Source of the DNA: Amoebidium appalachense
Lineage: Eukaryota; Ichthyosporea
Direction: 5' to 3'
Length of the DNA stretch: 64,000 nucleotides
Assembly (NCBI GenBank): GCA_963693365.1
Contig: CAVNZM010000008.1
Location: 7,688,001-7,752,000 of the forward strand
Shown: one piece after another, positions 24,190 to 34,287 of the stretch
How the letters are laid out: every line of letters begins with the position of its first letter
Numbering within the stretch: the stretch's first letter is position 1
The notes under the pieces: generated by a model
Told to the model about the DNA's origin: nothing
Database searches by the model: none
What the model saw: only the letters and a program-made list of their open reading frames with translations
Position numbers and translations under genes: made by a program

Positions 24190-24572
24190 AAAAGGAGGGG
24201 GGGGGGGGAGGGGGGGGGGGGGGGCTTGTTCTAAGTTTCTGTGGTGTTGATATAGAGGGGGGAAGGGGGAGGGGGCGGACGGTGCTGAAATTTTACCTAT
24301 CAGTTGAGGGGGTGGCCAATAAGATTTCCTTCAACATACGTTTTTAAAAGGTTAACCAAAACATCGAATGTGGTGTGCACAGTGGCAGTTCGGATGCGAG
24401 GCACCTATGGCATTCGGAATCAACAACCATTGCATGGCGCCACGGTGTGTGTGTGTGTGTGTGTATGCCTGTGGCACGGGGGAGGGGAAGGGGGAGGGGG
24501 GGGGGGGGGGGGGGAGGGGGGGAGGGGGGGGGGGGGGTTAGGGTTCACACTGCTCAGGCATTGCGCCACTGA

Positions 24573-24603
<31 letters not shown>

Positions 24604-24960
24604 TGCAAAACACACACACACACACGTATGGGAATTGTACGTACGCACACACACACACGTGCACAGTGGCATGAGTCACTATCACTGACCATCACCCTCG
24701 CCAGCCAACGCTTGTGGTCGATTTTGCTATAAATTTGAAACGCTCCTCATGCCCCCCCTCGCCAACCCCCTCACCGAATCCCCTCCTCCTCACCCTCCCT
24801 CCCCCCCCCTCCCCCCGGCCCCTCCCCTCCCCTCCCCTCCCCCCACCGCCGGCACCGCCACCCTGCAAATATGTCACGGCTTCTGCGCAGGCAAACACTC
24901 AAAAAAATAGTTTGTTCTGAATTTCGAAAGATATGATATAGGAGATTTAAGACTCCAAAT
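24190..24960. repeat. G-rich, GT, CA and C-rich tracts
   Basis: G-rich 24195-24280 and 24478-24538, GT 24446-24465, CA 24573-24660, C-rich 24750-24850. The short unique islands between them (24300-24440, 24700-24750, 24860-24920) have open frames in both strands and no recognisable product. Confidence 0.6.
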
Positions 24961-24974
24961 TTGCGATGCTGGCT

Positions 24975-25391
24975 TTAAACGGAACAGAAAAATAAGCGTA
25001 AAAATTGGGTAATATCGTTACATAGTAGTTTATTATTCAGAATGCTCGTTAAACGTTCCAACTTGTAGCTTGGGCTGCTGGCACTGCCATCTACACATCT
25101 TCGAACAGGTACTGTACCACGGACACCAACCCCACATTCATTTATCAATGAATGAAAACTCTTCTCACCAACCCCACATTCATTTGTCAATGATTGAAAA
25201 CTCTTCTCACCAACCCCACATTCATTTGTCAATGATTGAAAACTCTTCTCACCAACCCCACATTCATTTGTCAATGATTGAAAACTCTTCTCACCAACCC
25301 CACATTCATTTATCAATGATTGAAAACTCTTCTCACCATACCAACGTTCAGTACTGCTAACATCTACTTGTACATAATTACCACTGATCAT
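24975..25391 (-). CDS. hypothetical 138-aa ORF with five 14-residue repeats
   Basis: Starts with ATG at 25391. Contains five near-identical units of NECGVGEKSFQSLT encoded by a 42-bp tandem repeat, flanked by non-repetitive N- and C-terminal parts. Since 42 is divisible by 3, copy-number change would keep the frame. There is no signal peptide or known domain. It may simply be an open frame through a minisatellite. Confidence 0.3.
   Translation of the reverse strand: MISGNYVQVDVSSTERWYGEKSFQSLINECGVGEKSFQSLTNECGVGEKSFQSLTNECGVGEKSFQSLTNECGVGEKSFHSLINECGVGVRGTVPVRRCVDGSASSPSYKLERLTSILNNKLLCNDITQFLRLFFCSV
25124..25333. repeat. 42-bp minisatellite, five copies
   Basis: Units start at 25124, 25166, 25208, 25250 and 25292 and differ by only one to a few substitutions. 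Each contains CACCAACCCCACATTCATTT. A partial sixth unit (CACCATACCAACG) follows. Confidence 0.95.
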
Positions 25392-25572
25392 AGGTACATA
25401 CTTGCGTCCAGTACTAGTCTGTACGAAATAGAAGAGGGAAAAACCATCAAATATTTCCCGATTTTTGAAAAATTATACGCATCCAGCCCCCCAAAGCTAC
25501 TGTAGCCGCACGCCTGGTTGAGTGCCCCCTGCTCTGCCGGGGTTGCGGGGATATACCACACAAGGTTGCTGG

Positions 25573-25856
25573 GCAGGACACAGGACCCCCCCCCCCCCCC
25601 AACTTCACCCCACCTTTTCTCCGCCTTCCCACCCTACGAGCTTCTCCACACTTTTAACTAGGAATGTTCACATATACCCCCCCCCCCCCCCCCCTCCCCC
25701 CCCCCCCCTTGGGAAAAAAAAAAAAAAGAAAGAAAGGAAGAAAGAAAAGAGAAAAGAAAAGAAAAATGAGAGGGGAAGGGGGTGGGGGTGGGAGGTATGG
25801 GTGGGTGGGTGGTGGTGGTGGTGGTGGTGGTGGTGTGTGTGTGTGTGCGTGTGTGT

Positions 25857-25904
<48 letters not shown>

Positions 25905-26123
25905 TAGAGGCATTTCGGTGTCAACACAGAGTTGGAAAAGGAGGGGGTGAGCACTCTTTATAGAGTACCAAGTACACTTCTTGTTGGGGGGGAAGGGGGG
26001 GCGTGGGGCAGATGGGTGGGGGAGGAGGGAGAGAGAGAGATAGAGAGGGAGAGAGGAGAGGGAGAGGGAGAGGGGGGGGGGGGGGGGGGGGAAGGGAAGG
26101 GGGGGGGGGGGGGGGGGGGGGGA

Positions 26124-26156
<33 letters not shown>

Positions 26157-26650
26157 AAGAGAAAGAGAGGTGTTTTGTGAGTGCGCCTTTTTCTGTTCTC
26201 GTGTGTGTGTGTGAGGTGGGAGAGTGTGTGTGAGAGCGAGAAAATAAGAGAGGGAGAGAAGGGGAGAGAGCGAGTGGGAGGGAAGAGAGAGAAGAGAGAG
26301 AGGGAAGGGGGGGGGGGAGGAGAGAGAGAGAGGGGGGGGAGGGAGAGAGAGAGGGGGGAGAGAGGGAGAGGGAGGAAGGGAGAGGAAGAAGGAGATGGGG
26401 GGGGGGGGGAGAGGAAGAGAAAGAGTGGAGAGGGGAGGGGGGGGGGGGGGGGGGGGGGGGAGGGAGGGGAGCCTTGGAGGAGGGCGGATGGGGGGGGAGT
26501 GAGGGGGTTCAGAAGCGAGATTTTGGAAAAAGAGGGAGAAAGGGAGAAAGAGAGAGAGATATGGAGTAAGGCGGGATTCAAGCAAGAAAAAAAAAAAGAA
26601 AAGAAAAGAAAGAAGGAGCGGGGGAGGGAGGGGGGGGGGGGGGGGAATCT
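25573..26650. repeat. C-runs, C-to-A junction, GGT, GT, G-runs and GA-rich arrays
   Basis: C 25585-25602, C 25677-25709 then A-rich 25715-25770, (GGT)n 25811-25835, GT, G45 at about 25858-25903, then GA-rich with G-runs 26020-26640. On the minus strand (the riboflavin kinase strand) this is CT/C-rich. It lies downstream of that gene. No coding signal. Confidence 0.9.
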
Positions 26651-26875
26651 CTGAGTTCTGGATGTGGGCACATAGAAGGAGGTGGTTAATATGTAATCAA
26701 AGTTACCAGGGCAGTCTACATACTGCAGCTCGACGACGGGGTGAGAGTCCTTATTTTATCTTAACAGTTAAAACACTTTACAGAGGTCATGGAATGTACA
26801 CCCCAAAGTTGTGATTTGAACGGTCTATATACCAGATTTTCTCTCTCTTTTTGCTCCCACCCTCACCTTCTCACT

Positions 26876-26901
26876 GTGTGTGTGTGTGTGTGTATGTATA
26901 T

Positions 26902-26971
<70 letters not shown>

Positions 26972-27020
26972 CATCCGAGAGCGCGTGTGCACGTGTGCGT
27001 GACTGTGCGTGTACGAGTGT
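26876..27020. repeat. (GT)n microsatellite
   Basis: GT array with a few TA/CG interruptions, just downstream of the poly(A) signal of the riboflavin kinase gene. The preceding unique stretch 26650-26870 holds nothing I recognise. Confidence 0.9.
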
Positions 27021-27059
27021 GTGTTGACTTGAGCATTCGATTGCTGAGGCTGTAACCGT

Positions 27060-27065
27060 TTTATT
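27060..27065 (-). terminator. poly(A) signal AATAAA of the riboflavin kinase gene
   Basis: AATAAA on the minus strand about 95 nt after the TGA at 27160, the expected spacing. Confidence 0.6.
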
Positions 27066-27159
27066 TGCACGTCCTTTTTTTGAGAACATCCACAATCATC
27101 ATCGCATGCCTGTGTAGACCTGTCTGTCTGCCATACAAGCACAGTCCCGACCATCTCTA

Positions 27160-27714
27160 TCACTCCGTCAAGAACGCATGCTCCTTGTGTTGCTGGAAAA
27201 GCGGGAGAGCTAGCGCCTCCTTGGCAATTCTCATGTCGTCGTTTATCGCATCGATCAGTGCCTGCAAAGACGAAAAGTTCTTCTCGTTGCGTATGTGCCC
27301 GTTGCACAGAACACGTAGCTCGTGGCCATAGAAATCTTGGTCGAATTTGTGCATGATGTGTGTCTCTGCCGTCTTCTTGGTGTTGTTGTAAAATGGGTTC
27401 CATCCAATGGACATAACCATGGGGAATGTCTGCTCGTATCCGCTCAGTTTCGCCCAACCGAAATACACACCGGCATTTAGCTGCTCGGGGATGTCTTCGA
27501 CTACAAATTCCGGGAAATTCGCAGTGGGAATACCCAAGTCTTTACTTCCTCGACCAAACCCACGCACTACTTCTCCTTTCAAGCACAGGGGGAGACCCTC
27601 TTTCTGAAACTGCTCTGGTGTAAGGGTGGACATTCTTGCTATGTGACGTTTAAACGTGTGGTGGGTGAATAGCCTAGAGCGGAGAAAGGAAGGGAGGCTG
27701 GTTTTCAATAGCAT
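27160..27714 (-). CDS. RFK: riboflavin kinase (ATP:riboflavin 5'-phosphotransferase), intronless
   Basis: Converts riboflavin to FMN. The frame is a complete monofunctional eukaryotic enzyme: VVRGFGRGSKDLGIPTANFP (flavin/ATP site with the PTAN motif), VYFGWAKLSG, MSIGWNPFYNNTKK, then AETHIMHKF with the catalytic Glu (Glu117 in the long form), DFYGHELRVL, and IRNEKNFSSLQALI at the C-terminus. Met28 (27633) gives the usual ~157-residue cytosolic length. Met1 adds 27 residues rich in Leu, Ser, Arg and His with no acidic residue, like a mitochondrial presequence. It is the only intronless host gene here with a clear identity. AATAAA follows 95 nt downstream. Confidence 0.97.
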   Translation of the reverse strand: MLLKTSLPSFLRSRLFTHHTFKRHIARMSTLTPEQFQKEGLPLCLKGEVVRGFGRGSKDLGIPTANFPEFVVEDIPEQLNAGVYFGWAKLSGYEQTFPMVMSIGWNPFYNNTKKTAETHIMHKFDQDFYGHELRVLCNGHIRNEKNFSSLQALIDAINDDMRIAKEALALPLFQQHKEHAFLTE

Positions 27715-28387
27715 CGAAGAGGTGTAGTTTGAGCTAAAATGGCTGGTTGTGTAAGCGTTATTTAGAACAAGGAGTCGACCGCTTATGTATTACTCCTTAG
27801 TGAAACATCTATGTTGGAAAATGATGAAAACCTTGCAACTTTGGTCATATGTTGAAGGAAAAAGTTGGGAGGGAGAAAGTCTTGTGAATGAGTTAGGGAA
27901 GTGGGCATTTGTGCTTCATAGGCTCTACCTCCCTCGTTAGTAGTCCATCTATCCAAATTCGAACGGATAGTCAAGGAGGTGAAAAGGTCGATTATACTCG
28001 ATAAAGTCCCTTCCAAATAGCGCAATGTGTTAGTATAGAGTGATGTGCCACTGTCGAGGAGGAGGTGACACAGAGCCAGAGCTTTTTTTAGAACAGAGGA
28101 TATGGGAAAGGCTATTTATAGATACCGTTTGCGCAATCATTCTGCCAATTTGACATCTGCGACCGATCGATTGACCGCCCGGCCGCGGACTTTTAAATTT
28201 GGCGGACGAAGCCTTGCCGGCGTGCACCACCAAAAGTACTTATGTACGCGGCAGGTCCACACAATATACCGTTCAACTTATTTGCTTCTTCTTAACTCTT
28301 TTGTAGACTTTCTCATGACTAGGACTGCGCGTATACTTCTAACAAGCTAATTACTGTATAAAGTACTTATAGAAGGCTCTTTGTTAC
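27715..28387. promoter_or_regulatory. unique region upstream of riboflavin kinase
   Basis: No long repeats. It should carry the kinase promoter. An 82-codon plus-strand frame (28102-28350, MGKAIYRYRLRNHS start) has no recognisable domain and is not called a gene. Confidence 0.35.
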
Positions 28388-28390
28388 ACA

Positions 28391-28442
28391 AAAGCGCCCA
28401 GCGGCTTAGCCACCCTACATAGGTCATGAGTTCCAGCCTGTC
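28391..28442 (+). other. tRNA-like / SINE-head-like sequence
   Basis: GCGCCCAGCGGCTTAGCC followed 14 nt later by GTCATGAGTTCCAGCCTG has the spacing and flavour of degenerate A- and B-boxes of a tRNA-derived SINE. No full cloverleaf. Confidence 0.3.
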
Positions 28443-28789
28443 AGACCTAAAGTAGCGCCCTGTGCACATGCTCATGCATAATGTCACGGTTACACCCTTT
28501 TTGTGACAATATCATGGGTAGAAAAAGTGGGAGGGAGAAAGAAAGGGACTTAGAAAGATTGAGAGCGACATACAGAGCGAAGGAAAAAGACAGAGATTTG
28601 CAGGCAGGTAGACAAGTCGTAGAGCCCGGAGGTGGAGTAAGGTGAAAGGAGGGAGGTAGGGATGGAGAGGAGAGAAGGGGCGGGGCGAAACTTTGAAGGA
28701 AGAAGAAAGGGAGGGGAGGCGGAAAGGAGGAAAGAACTTGAAAAAAAGAAGAAAAAAGGAGACTATGGGGACGGAGAAGTTCTTTTTTT

Positions 28790-28898
28790 TTCTTTTGGGG
28801 GGGGGGGGGGATGTAAATCAAGGGGAAAACAACAAGGTAGTACGGGAAAACGTTGTGTGTACGCTTGTCACGGGGGGGGGGGGGGGGGGGGGAGGACG

Positions 28899-28982
<84 letters not shown>

Positions 28983-29060
28983 AGAGTGTGTGCATGTGTG
29001 TGTGTGTGTCTTTGTGTGTGTTTGTGTCTGTGCCTGTGTGCCTGTGTGTGTGAGTACATG
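28790..29060. repeat. T-to-G junction, G-runs and (GT)n
   Basis: T8CTTTTG12 at 28785-28810, a G-run at 28873-28890, (GT)n 28903-28968 with imperfect GT to 29060. The stretch before it (28445-28780) is GA-leaning unique sequence with no convincing gene. Confidence 0.9.
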
Positions 29061-29412
29061 TGTGTGTGTAGCTATAGTGTGCCGGCCACTGTGTGCTGAG
29101 CCTGGGGGGAGGGAGAGGGGGCAAGAGAAAGCGAAGGGGTCAGGACGGGGTGGTTGAAGGATGGGGTTGTGCCGGAAACTTTCTGATAAACGGTTTTCAG
29201 ATAACCTGTACCAGTGTTCGCATAGAAAGCTTGTGCTTGCTATGTGCATCTATTCCCCTGAAACTGCCGGACACGACCATACTAGGACAAGCCGCGCGTG
29301 TGTGGGGGAGGGGGGGGGGGGAGGGGGGGTCGATATCACCACGTATGTTGAATTTGCAAACTGCAAGCTCTCTATACCGGTACCGTAGATCCTCTTAGTA
29401 GTGTCTGTGTAG

Positions 29413-29413
<1 letters not shown>

Positions 29414-29505
<92 letters not shown>
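29414..29505. repeat. (CT)n microsatellite, about 46 units
   Basis: Uninterrupted CT array followed by TATCTATC-type degenerate sequence. G-runs at 29616-29645 and 29788-29810 follow. Confidence 0.95.
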
Positions 29506-29509
<4 letters not shown>

Positions 29510-29613
29510 TCTATCTATCTATATATCTATCTCTCTTCTCCTCCCTTTCGAGTCTCTATATCATCGTCTCCTTTCTGTCTTCTCTCGTTCTCTCTCTCTG
29601 TGGGGTTGGGGCC

Positions 29614-29647
<34 letters not shown>

Positions 29648-30077
29648 AGCTAGTAATAGGGATAGAGAGCCTGGCGGACGAGCAGCTGGCTGCTGCACAT
29701 TCAATCATAACATGTTTAGGGGAGTGGAACTGTTCAAGTTGGGCTGGTTGAAGGGGAAGGGAGAGAGCGGGGGGAGGGGGGAGGAGGAGGGGGGGGGGGG
29801 GGGGGGGGGTTGCTGGGGGTCCCGAGATCTCAAGAGGAGATGCAGTGTTGAAGTCTATGTATTGCATGTTACCGCTTACGGGTTTCATCGGAGCACAGGC
29901 GTGTTTGTGTGCGTACAGTGCAAGGCGGGAAAGCTGACGGTGCCGGTGTAAGGAAAAGGGAGAGGCTGGTAATAGAAAAGACTCCAAGAAATCACAGTGC
30001 TGGAAAAGTACATCCTCTTAGGGGACGTAAGGATTCCGCAGAGATGAAGGGGGGGGGGGGGGGGGGGGGGGGGGTAC

Positions 30078-30232
30078 AGGAAAGCAGGCTGTGCAGCCCC
30101 AGCCTCCTTGGCCACTATTGTGGTCTCCTGCGTTTTCAGCAAAGGCGTTTCTGTCCTCCTTTCTATTTTCCGTTGATCATGAACATAAAGCCTACGGCTT
30201 GTGTCGAGAAACGAACCAAGCTCGTTTTGCAT
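30078..30232 (-). CDS. candidate exon (possible first exon), unidentified
   Basis: From ATG at 30232 the minus strand reads MQNELGSFLDTSRRLYVHDQ, then KTQETTIVAKEAGAAQPAF, to a GTACCC donor at 30077. Charged, globular-looking composition. Further minus-strand coding-like pieces (for example GNMQYIDFNTASPLE near 29.85 kb) could belong to it. No family recognised. Confidence 0.35.
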
Positions 30233-30604
30233 TAGCCCCTCCACCCAAGTTGCCAAAACCGGGAAAAAAATAAAATAAAAAAAAAGTTTAGCAAGGTTAT
30301 CCAAGCATTCAGCCTGTGTAGTTTTAGGTTAGCCAAACCTGGCACTGCGATACGGTGACGAAAGTTTGACCCGTGAGAAGGTACAGTAGCTGTGCCTTTG
30401 TTGTGCTCGAGATCTCTGGGCAAACACAAACTATCCCATCCCCCCCCCCCCCTCCCCACCCGGCTTGTTTTGTTACATCCTTAGGCTTCACATACAGAAA
30501 ATGCAGGAGCAAAGCACGTAACTTAGACCGTTAACAAAAAGATGGGGAACGGTAGGGGTAATGATCATAGTCCTCCCAGTACTACGCGCGTATGTAGGGT
30601 GTGA

Positions 30605-30775
30605 ATGATCCACCGCCAAAACTCCTTCGTCCGCCAAAAGTCGGTGACGTCACAATTCGCAGATGTCAATGGCATAATGATGATCGACCGTGTCGTAAAT
30701 AAACTTCAAAACTTGAAAAGGCACACGGACTGCGCATGGGAAGAAAGCGCAGAAAATCAAAACACACATACAGTG
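30605..30775 (+). CDS. candidate plus-strand exon, unidentified
   Basis: From ATG at 30605 the frame reads MIHRQNSFVRQKSVTSQFAD and MMIDRVVNKLQNLKRHTD before entering CA repeats. Composition is coding-like, but no domain, clear donor or partner exon is visible. A TGACGTCA palindrome lies inside it at 30645-30652. Confidence 0.25.
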
Positions 30776-30779
30776 GGGC

Positions 30780-30895
30780 ACACGCACACGCACACGCGCG
30801 GACGCACGCACACGCACACACGCACACACGCACACACGCATGCACACGCACGCAAGCACCGTACGCACACGCGCACACGCACAGCTCACACGCAC

Positions 30896-30963
<68 letters not shown>

Positions 30964-30971
30964 ACACAGTG

Positions 30972-31045
<74 letters not shown>
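30780..31045. repeat. (CA)n with CG interruptions
   Basis: CA-rich from 30776, with CACG variants to about 30900, then two long pure (CA)n arrays split by GTGTCA. Confidence 0.95.
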
Positions 31046-31046
<1 letters not shown>

Positions 31047-31259
31047 GACACGCATACACGCACTGCGTGCATTTGCTGCCAAATCGTACGCGTCAACACG
31101 TTTTTCTGCGCGTGTGCGCGTGCCCATGTATAATATACATGTCACGGGGTGTGTGCGTGCGCACCTGCGTGTATCGATATATCCCGTGTGTGACAAATCC
31201 GTGAGTGTGACACGGTGTGTGTATATATATCGTCAAGTTGCGCACAGCACACCAAGACG

Positions 31260-31392
31260 GGGGGGAGGTGTGTGTGTGTGTGTGTGTGTGTGGAGGGGGG
31301 AGGACTGGCTCTTGGGTGGTGGTGGACGGGACGAGAGGGGATTCCCCATAGGACGGGCCCGGGGTGACTGGGACGGGAGCTCGCGGGTGCCC

Positions 31393-31467
<75 letters not shown>
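31260..31467. repeat. (GT)n and ~70-nt poly(G)
   Basis: GT 31268-31291, G-rich to 31310, then an almost pure G-run of about 70 nt at 31397-31466. The following unique stretch 31470-31900 contains no gene I can support. Confidence 0.95.
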
Positions 31468-31468
<1 letters not shown>

Positions 31469-31900
31469 GGTATGTATGTAACCCCATGTTCCAAGAAAAG
31501 AAAGAGATTCAAAGGCTTGATGGTCGAAGTGACATGTCATAGTTACTGTAGAGGGGCGCCCAGCACCCGGGCCGGGCCTACAATTACACACAAATATATT
31601 TTTAAAAAAAGGGGGGGAGGGGAACTTAATATAAAAGTAAGACGTGTCGGAATTTCGCGGTGTGCCGTCATTTTAAAGTCGGTGTGATGTTAAGATATTG
31701 TCAGTAAATGCCATTGGTGGGCTTTGCCTGTATATGATGGATATTGTACATCGGTTTATGAACTCGTAGCGCAACTTCTATAGAAAGGAACCATTAAAGA
31801 AATGCCGACACAGACGCCAAAAAAAGTATTTAAGTTGTAGCGCTATTTGTAGCCGCAAGGGTTTCGGATGCTAGCGCTTTCCCCAGGCTCTTGACTTTGG

Positions 31901-32030
31901 TCAGTCACGTGGCATTTTTCTCAGTGAAAAACTTGCAGCCGGTTGAGGGTCGAGATCTCCGAGAACTGTAATATACAATCCCCAACTGTTGATGGGAGGA
32001 GGAGGGCGGGGGGTAAGGGGGTTGTTGTTG

Positions 32031-32065
<35 letters not shown>

Positions 32066-32601
32066 GGGGGGGGGGTTGTTAGCGATTAATATTTGTAACA
32101 GGGTACATGTACGTAATGTATTTAAATTCACCGTTATCTACCCAGGAGCGTATACTAAATCCGGGCCTGTTTCCGTCACCACAAGCACATTATCACAGTA
32201 CCGTGCCACGTGTGTCTCGATAACTTGACAAACAGCACATATTCTAACAACGTTGCCAGATGATCATCCATTAATTTACTGGTACCACTATCATAGGTAG
32301 CAACTATGTTCTTGAATTCACCACTGCTCCTCTTTGCTAGTTACATCGTGACCATGTACTGCACCTTCCAGACTTAGCCCATCAACTTCATCAAAGCTTT
32401 TGATTCAACAGTAGGAGATCCGGCATTAATATTGTGTGCAATCTTTTTAGAGATCATATATATAGCGGCACCATGCATATGTGAGCAAAAATTTCCGCCC
32501 CCAGCTTCGAATATCACACAGGAGCCTGCTAGGAGAACCATAGTAGGTGGCGGAGATTGAATGGGAGGGGTGGGGGTACTGTTATACTGTTCACAGCTCA
32601 C
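31901..32601 (-). CDS. candidate split or frame-broken gene, unidentified
   Basis: Several adjacent minus-strand segments look coding but in changing frames: GGNFCSHMHGAAIYMISKKI (about 32520-32400), SFDEVDGLSLEGAVHG (about 32395-32315), FKNIVATYDSGTSKLMDDH (about 32315-32255), CQVIETHVARYCDNVLVV (about 32240-32170), and a last piece LGDLDPQPAASFSL after an ACAG acceptor (31965-31901). The first join falls at an AAAA run. No family recognised; splicing, consensus indels or a decayed gene could each explain the frame changes. A G-run at 32035-32070 lies in the last interval. Confidence 0.35.
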
Positions 32602-32734
32602 AGTATTTGAGTGTTGTGATGTCGAAATTTGGCTTTCAAATCACAAAATCAGACCAGTAAAAAAAGCCTAACGATGCCAATCTATCGGCTAAGGTGTTGG
32701 GAAGTAAGGAGAGGAGGGGGGGATGGGGCAGGGG

Positions 32735-32738
32735 GGGA

Positions 32739-32782
<44 letters not shown>

Positions 32783-33016
32783 TGGTATTTGATCGTCAAT
32801 TACAGTAGGGTCGTCTGAAGATCCATATTCGGAGACCAGCTCAAACTTTCCCACATTTCAACGGAAGTATACCGCCACTACAGGGGGGTGGCCAGCGTGA
32901 AAATTTTGCAACACTATCTCAGTATGCATACTCAACTCCGAGGCTCCCCCCAACCGTCCTTTCTCTCTCTCTCTCTCTCTCTCCCCCCCCCCCCCCCCCC
33001 CCTCCCCCCCCCTTCC

Positions 33017-33058
<42 letters not shown>

Positions 33059-33200
33059 GAAAAATGAAAAAATGAAAAGAAAACTTGAAAGTAAAGTAAA
33101 GAAAATAAAATTTGAAAAAACAAACAAACAGTCGAATCGTTCAGTGACGTAAGAGTTCCCCTCTCCCGGACTCTTTTCAAATGTTTCCTTTCTCTGAGTG

Positions 33201-33234
<34 letters not shown>

Positions 33235-33407
33235 ACTCCCCCCCCTCCTGGCCCCACACACGGTGACAAACAAACTTTGAAAGTGTAGAATGCCGATGAA
33301 AACTGCAGGTCGAATATGGCTCAGCAAAGTGCTATACTAAATGCTTTATATTAGAGCGCGTACGTCGGTCAGTCTCTCTCTGTCAGCAATAAGAACTATT
33401 TGGGTGG

Positions 33408-33460
<53 letters not shown>

Positions 33461-33540
33461 GGGGGAGGGGGGAGAGGGCGCGCGCGTGCGTGCGTGTGAG
33501 GGAAGGGAGGGGGAGGGGGGGGGGGGGGGGGGGTTGTTAA
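32735..33540. repeat. G-runs, CT, C-runs with C-to-A junction, GT and G-runs
   Basis: G-run 32743-32780; CT 32963-32982 then C-runs to 33048 then A-rich; C-run 33202-33233; (GT)n 33411-33443 then G-runs to 33532. Unique islands between them (32790-32950, 33240-33400) lack a convincing gene. Confidence 0.85.
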
Positions 33541-34070
33541 GCAAAAGAAGCATGATCATTTTGCCTTTCTGTATGACGATTGAAAGCATGCAAGTGTGGT
33601 TTGCAGAGATTATTCGGTAGGAGTGTTTTGGTGGACACGGGTGCAAAAATGTTACTCGAACATGCCCCCCACTACCTCATGATCATTAAAACATTTGAAT
33701 TTTCGCCTCATGGCATGTGTTTATCCGGGTCATTTTCCGCAGTAGTGCGCTGACCAGCAGCTACACTTGCCCCTATCGAAGCAGCCCACCAGTGATATAC
33801 TCGAGATATGTGGATCTTCGGTCGAAAAAAACATGTCAAAACCGGTATTAATTGAGGGAGGATAGGTGCCATTTTGAGGCAAATCACATTCGGTTTTCTC
33901 AAAATCTGGTCAGCAAAGCACGAAGAAATATCACGGTGCCTTCAAACTTGAAACTTAAATATATCCTGCAGACAGAATATCCAACACTGCTGATACGTAA
34001 TTACAGCTGTCGGGATATGCATATGTATATTGGTCTTTCGTGAAGAATTCGGAAATGCTGTTTGTACCTT
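33541..34070. other. unique sequence, no gene supported
   Basis: Contains a short frame with VLVDTGAKMLL (near 33628), a retropepsin-like DTGA, but no flap or second conserved motif follows. Nothing else recognised. Confidence 0.3.
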
Positions 34071-34079
34071 GCCCGTGTC

Positions 34080-34118
<39 letters not shown>

Positions 34119-34187
34119 GCTGGTTGTATGCGTGGTATTGTTGCCGAGTTTCGGCGATAACAGGAAGCCCACGAGAACAGAGCACAC

Positions 34188-34193
34188 TTTATT
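34188..34193 (-). terminator. poly(A) signal AATAAA of the RGS gene
   Basis: AATAAA on the minus strand about 95 nt after the TAA at 34288-34290; same spacing as for riboflavin kinase. Confidence 0.6.
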
Positions 34194-34287
34194 CTCAATC
34201 ACAATCCATAACAACAATTGTTTTCCACATTCATCCAAAAATTAAATACTACTAAGCGAAAACAAGATAAAATATCACAACTAAGAT

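Noticed and set aside
25124-25333. CRISPR-like array
   Set aside because: Units are contiguous 42-bp tandem repeats without unique spacers, in eukaryotic DNA.
33628-33750. Retropepsin-like VLVDTGA
   Set aside because: No flap, second motif, RT or integrase nearby; a four-residue match is expected by chance.
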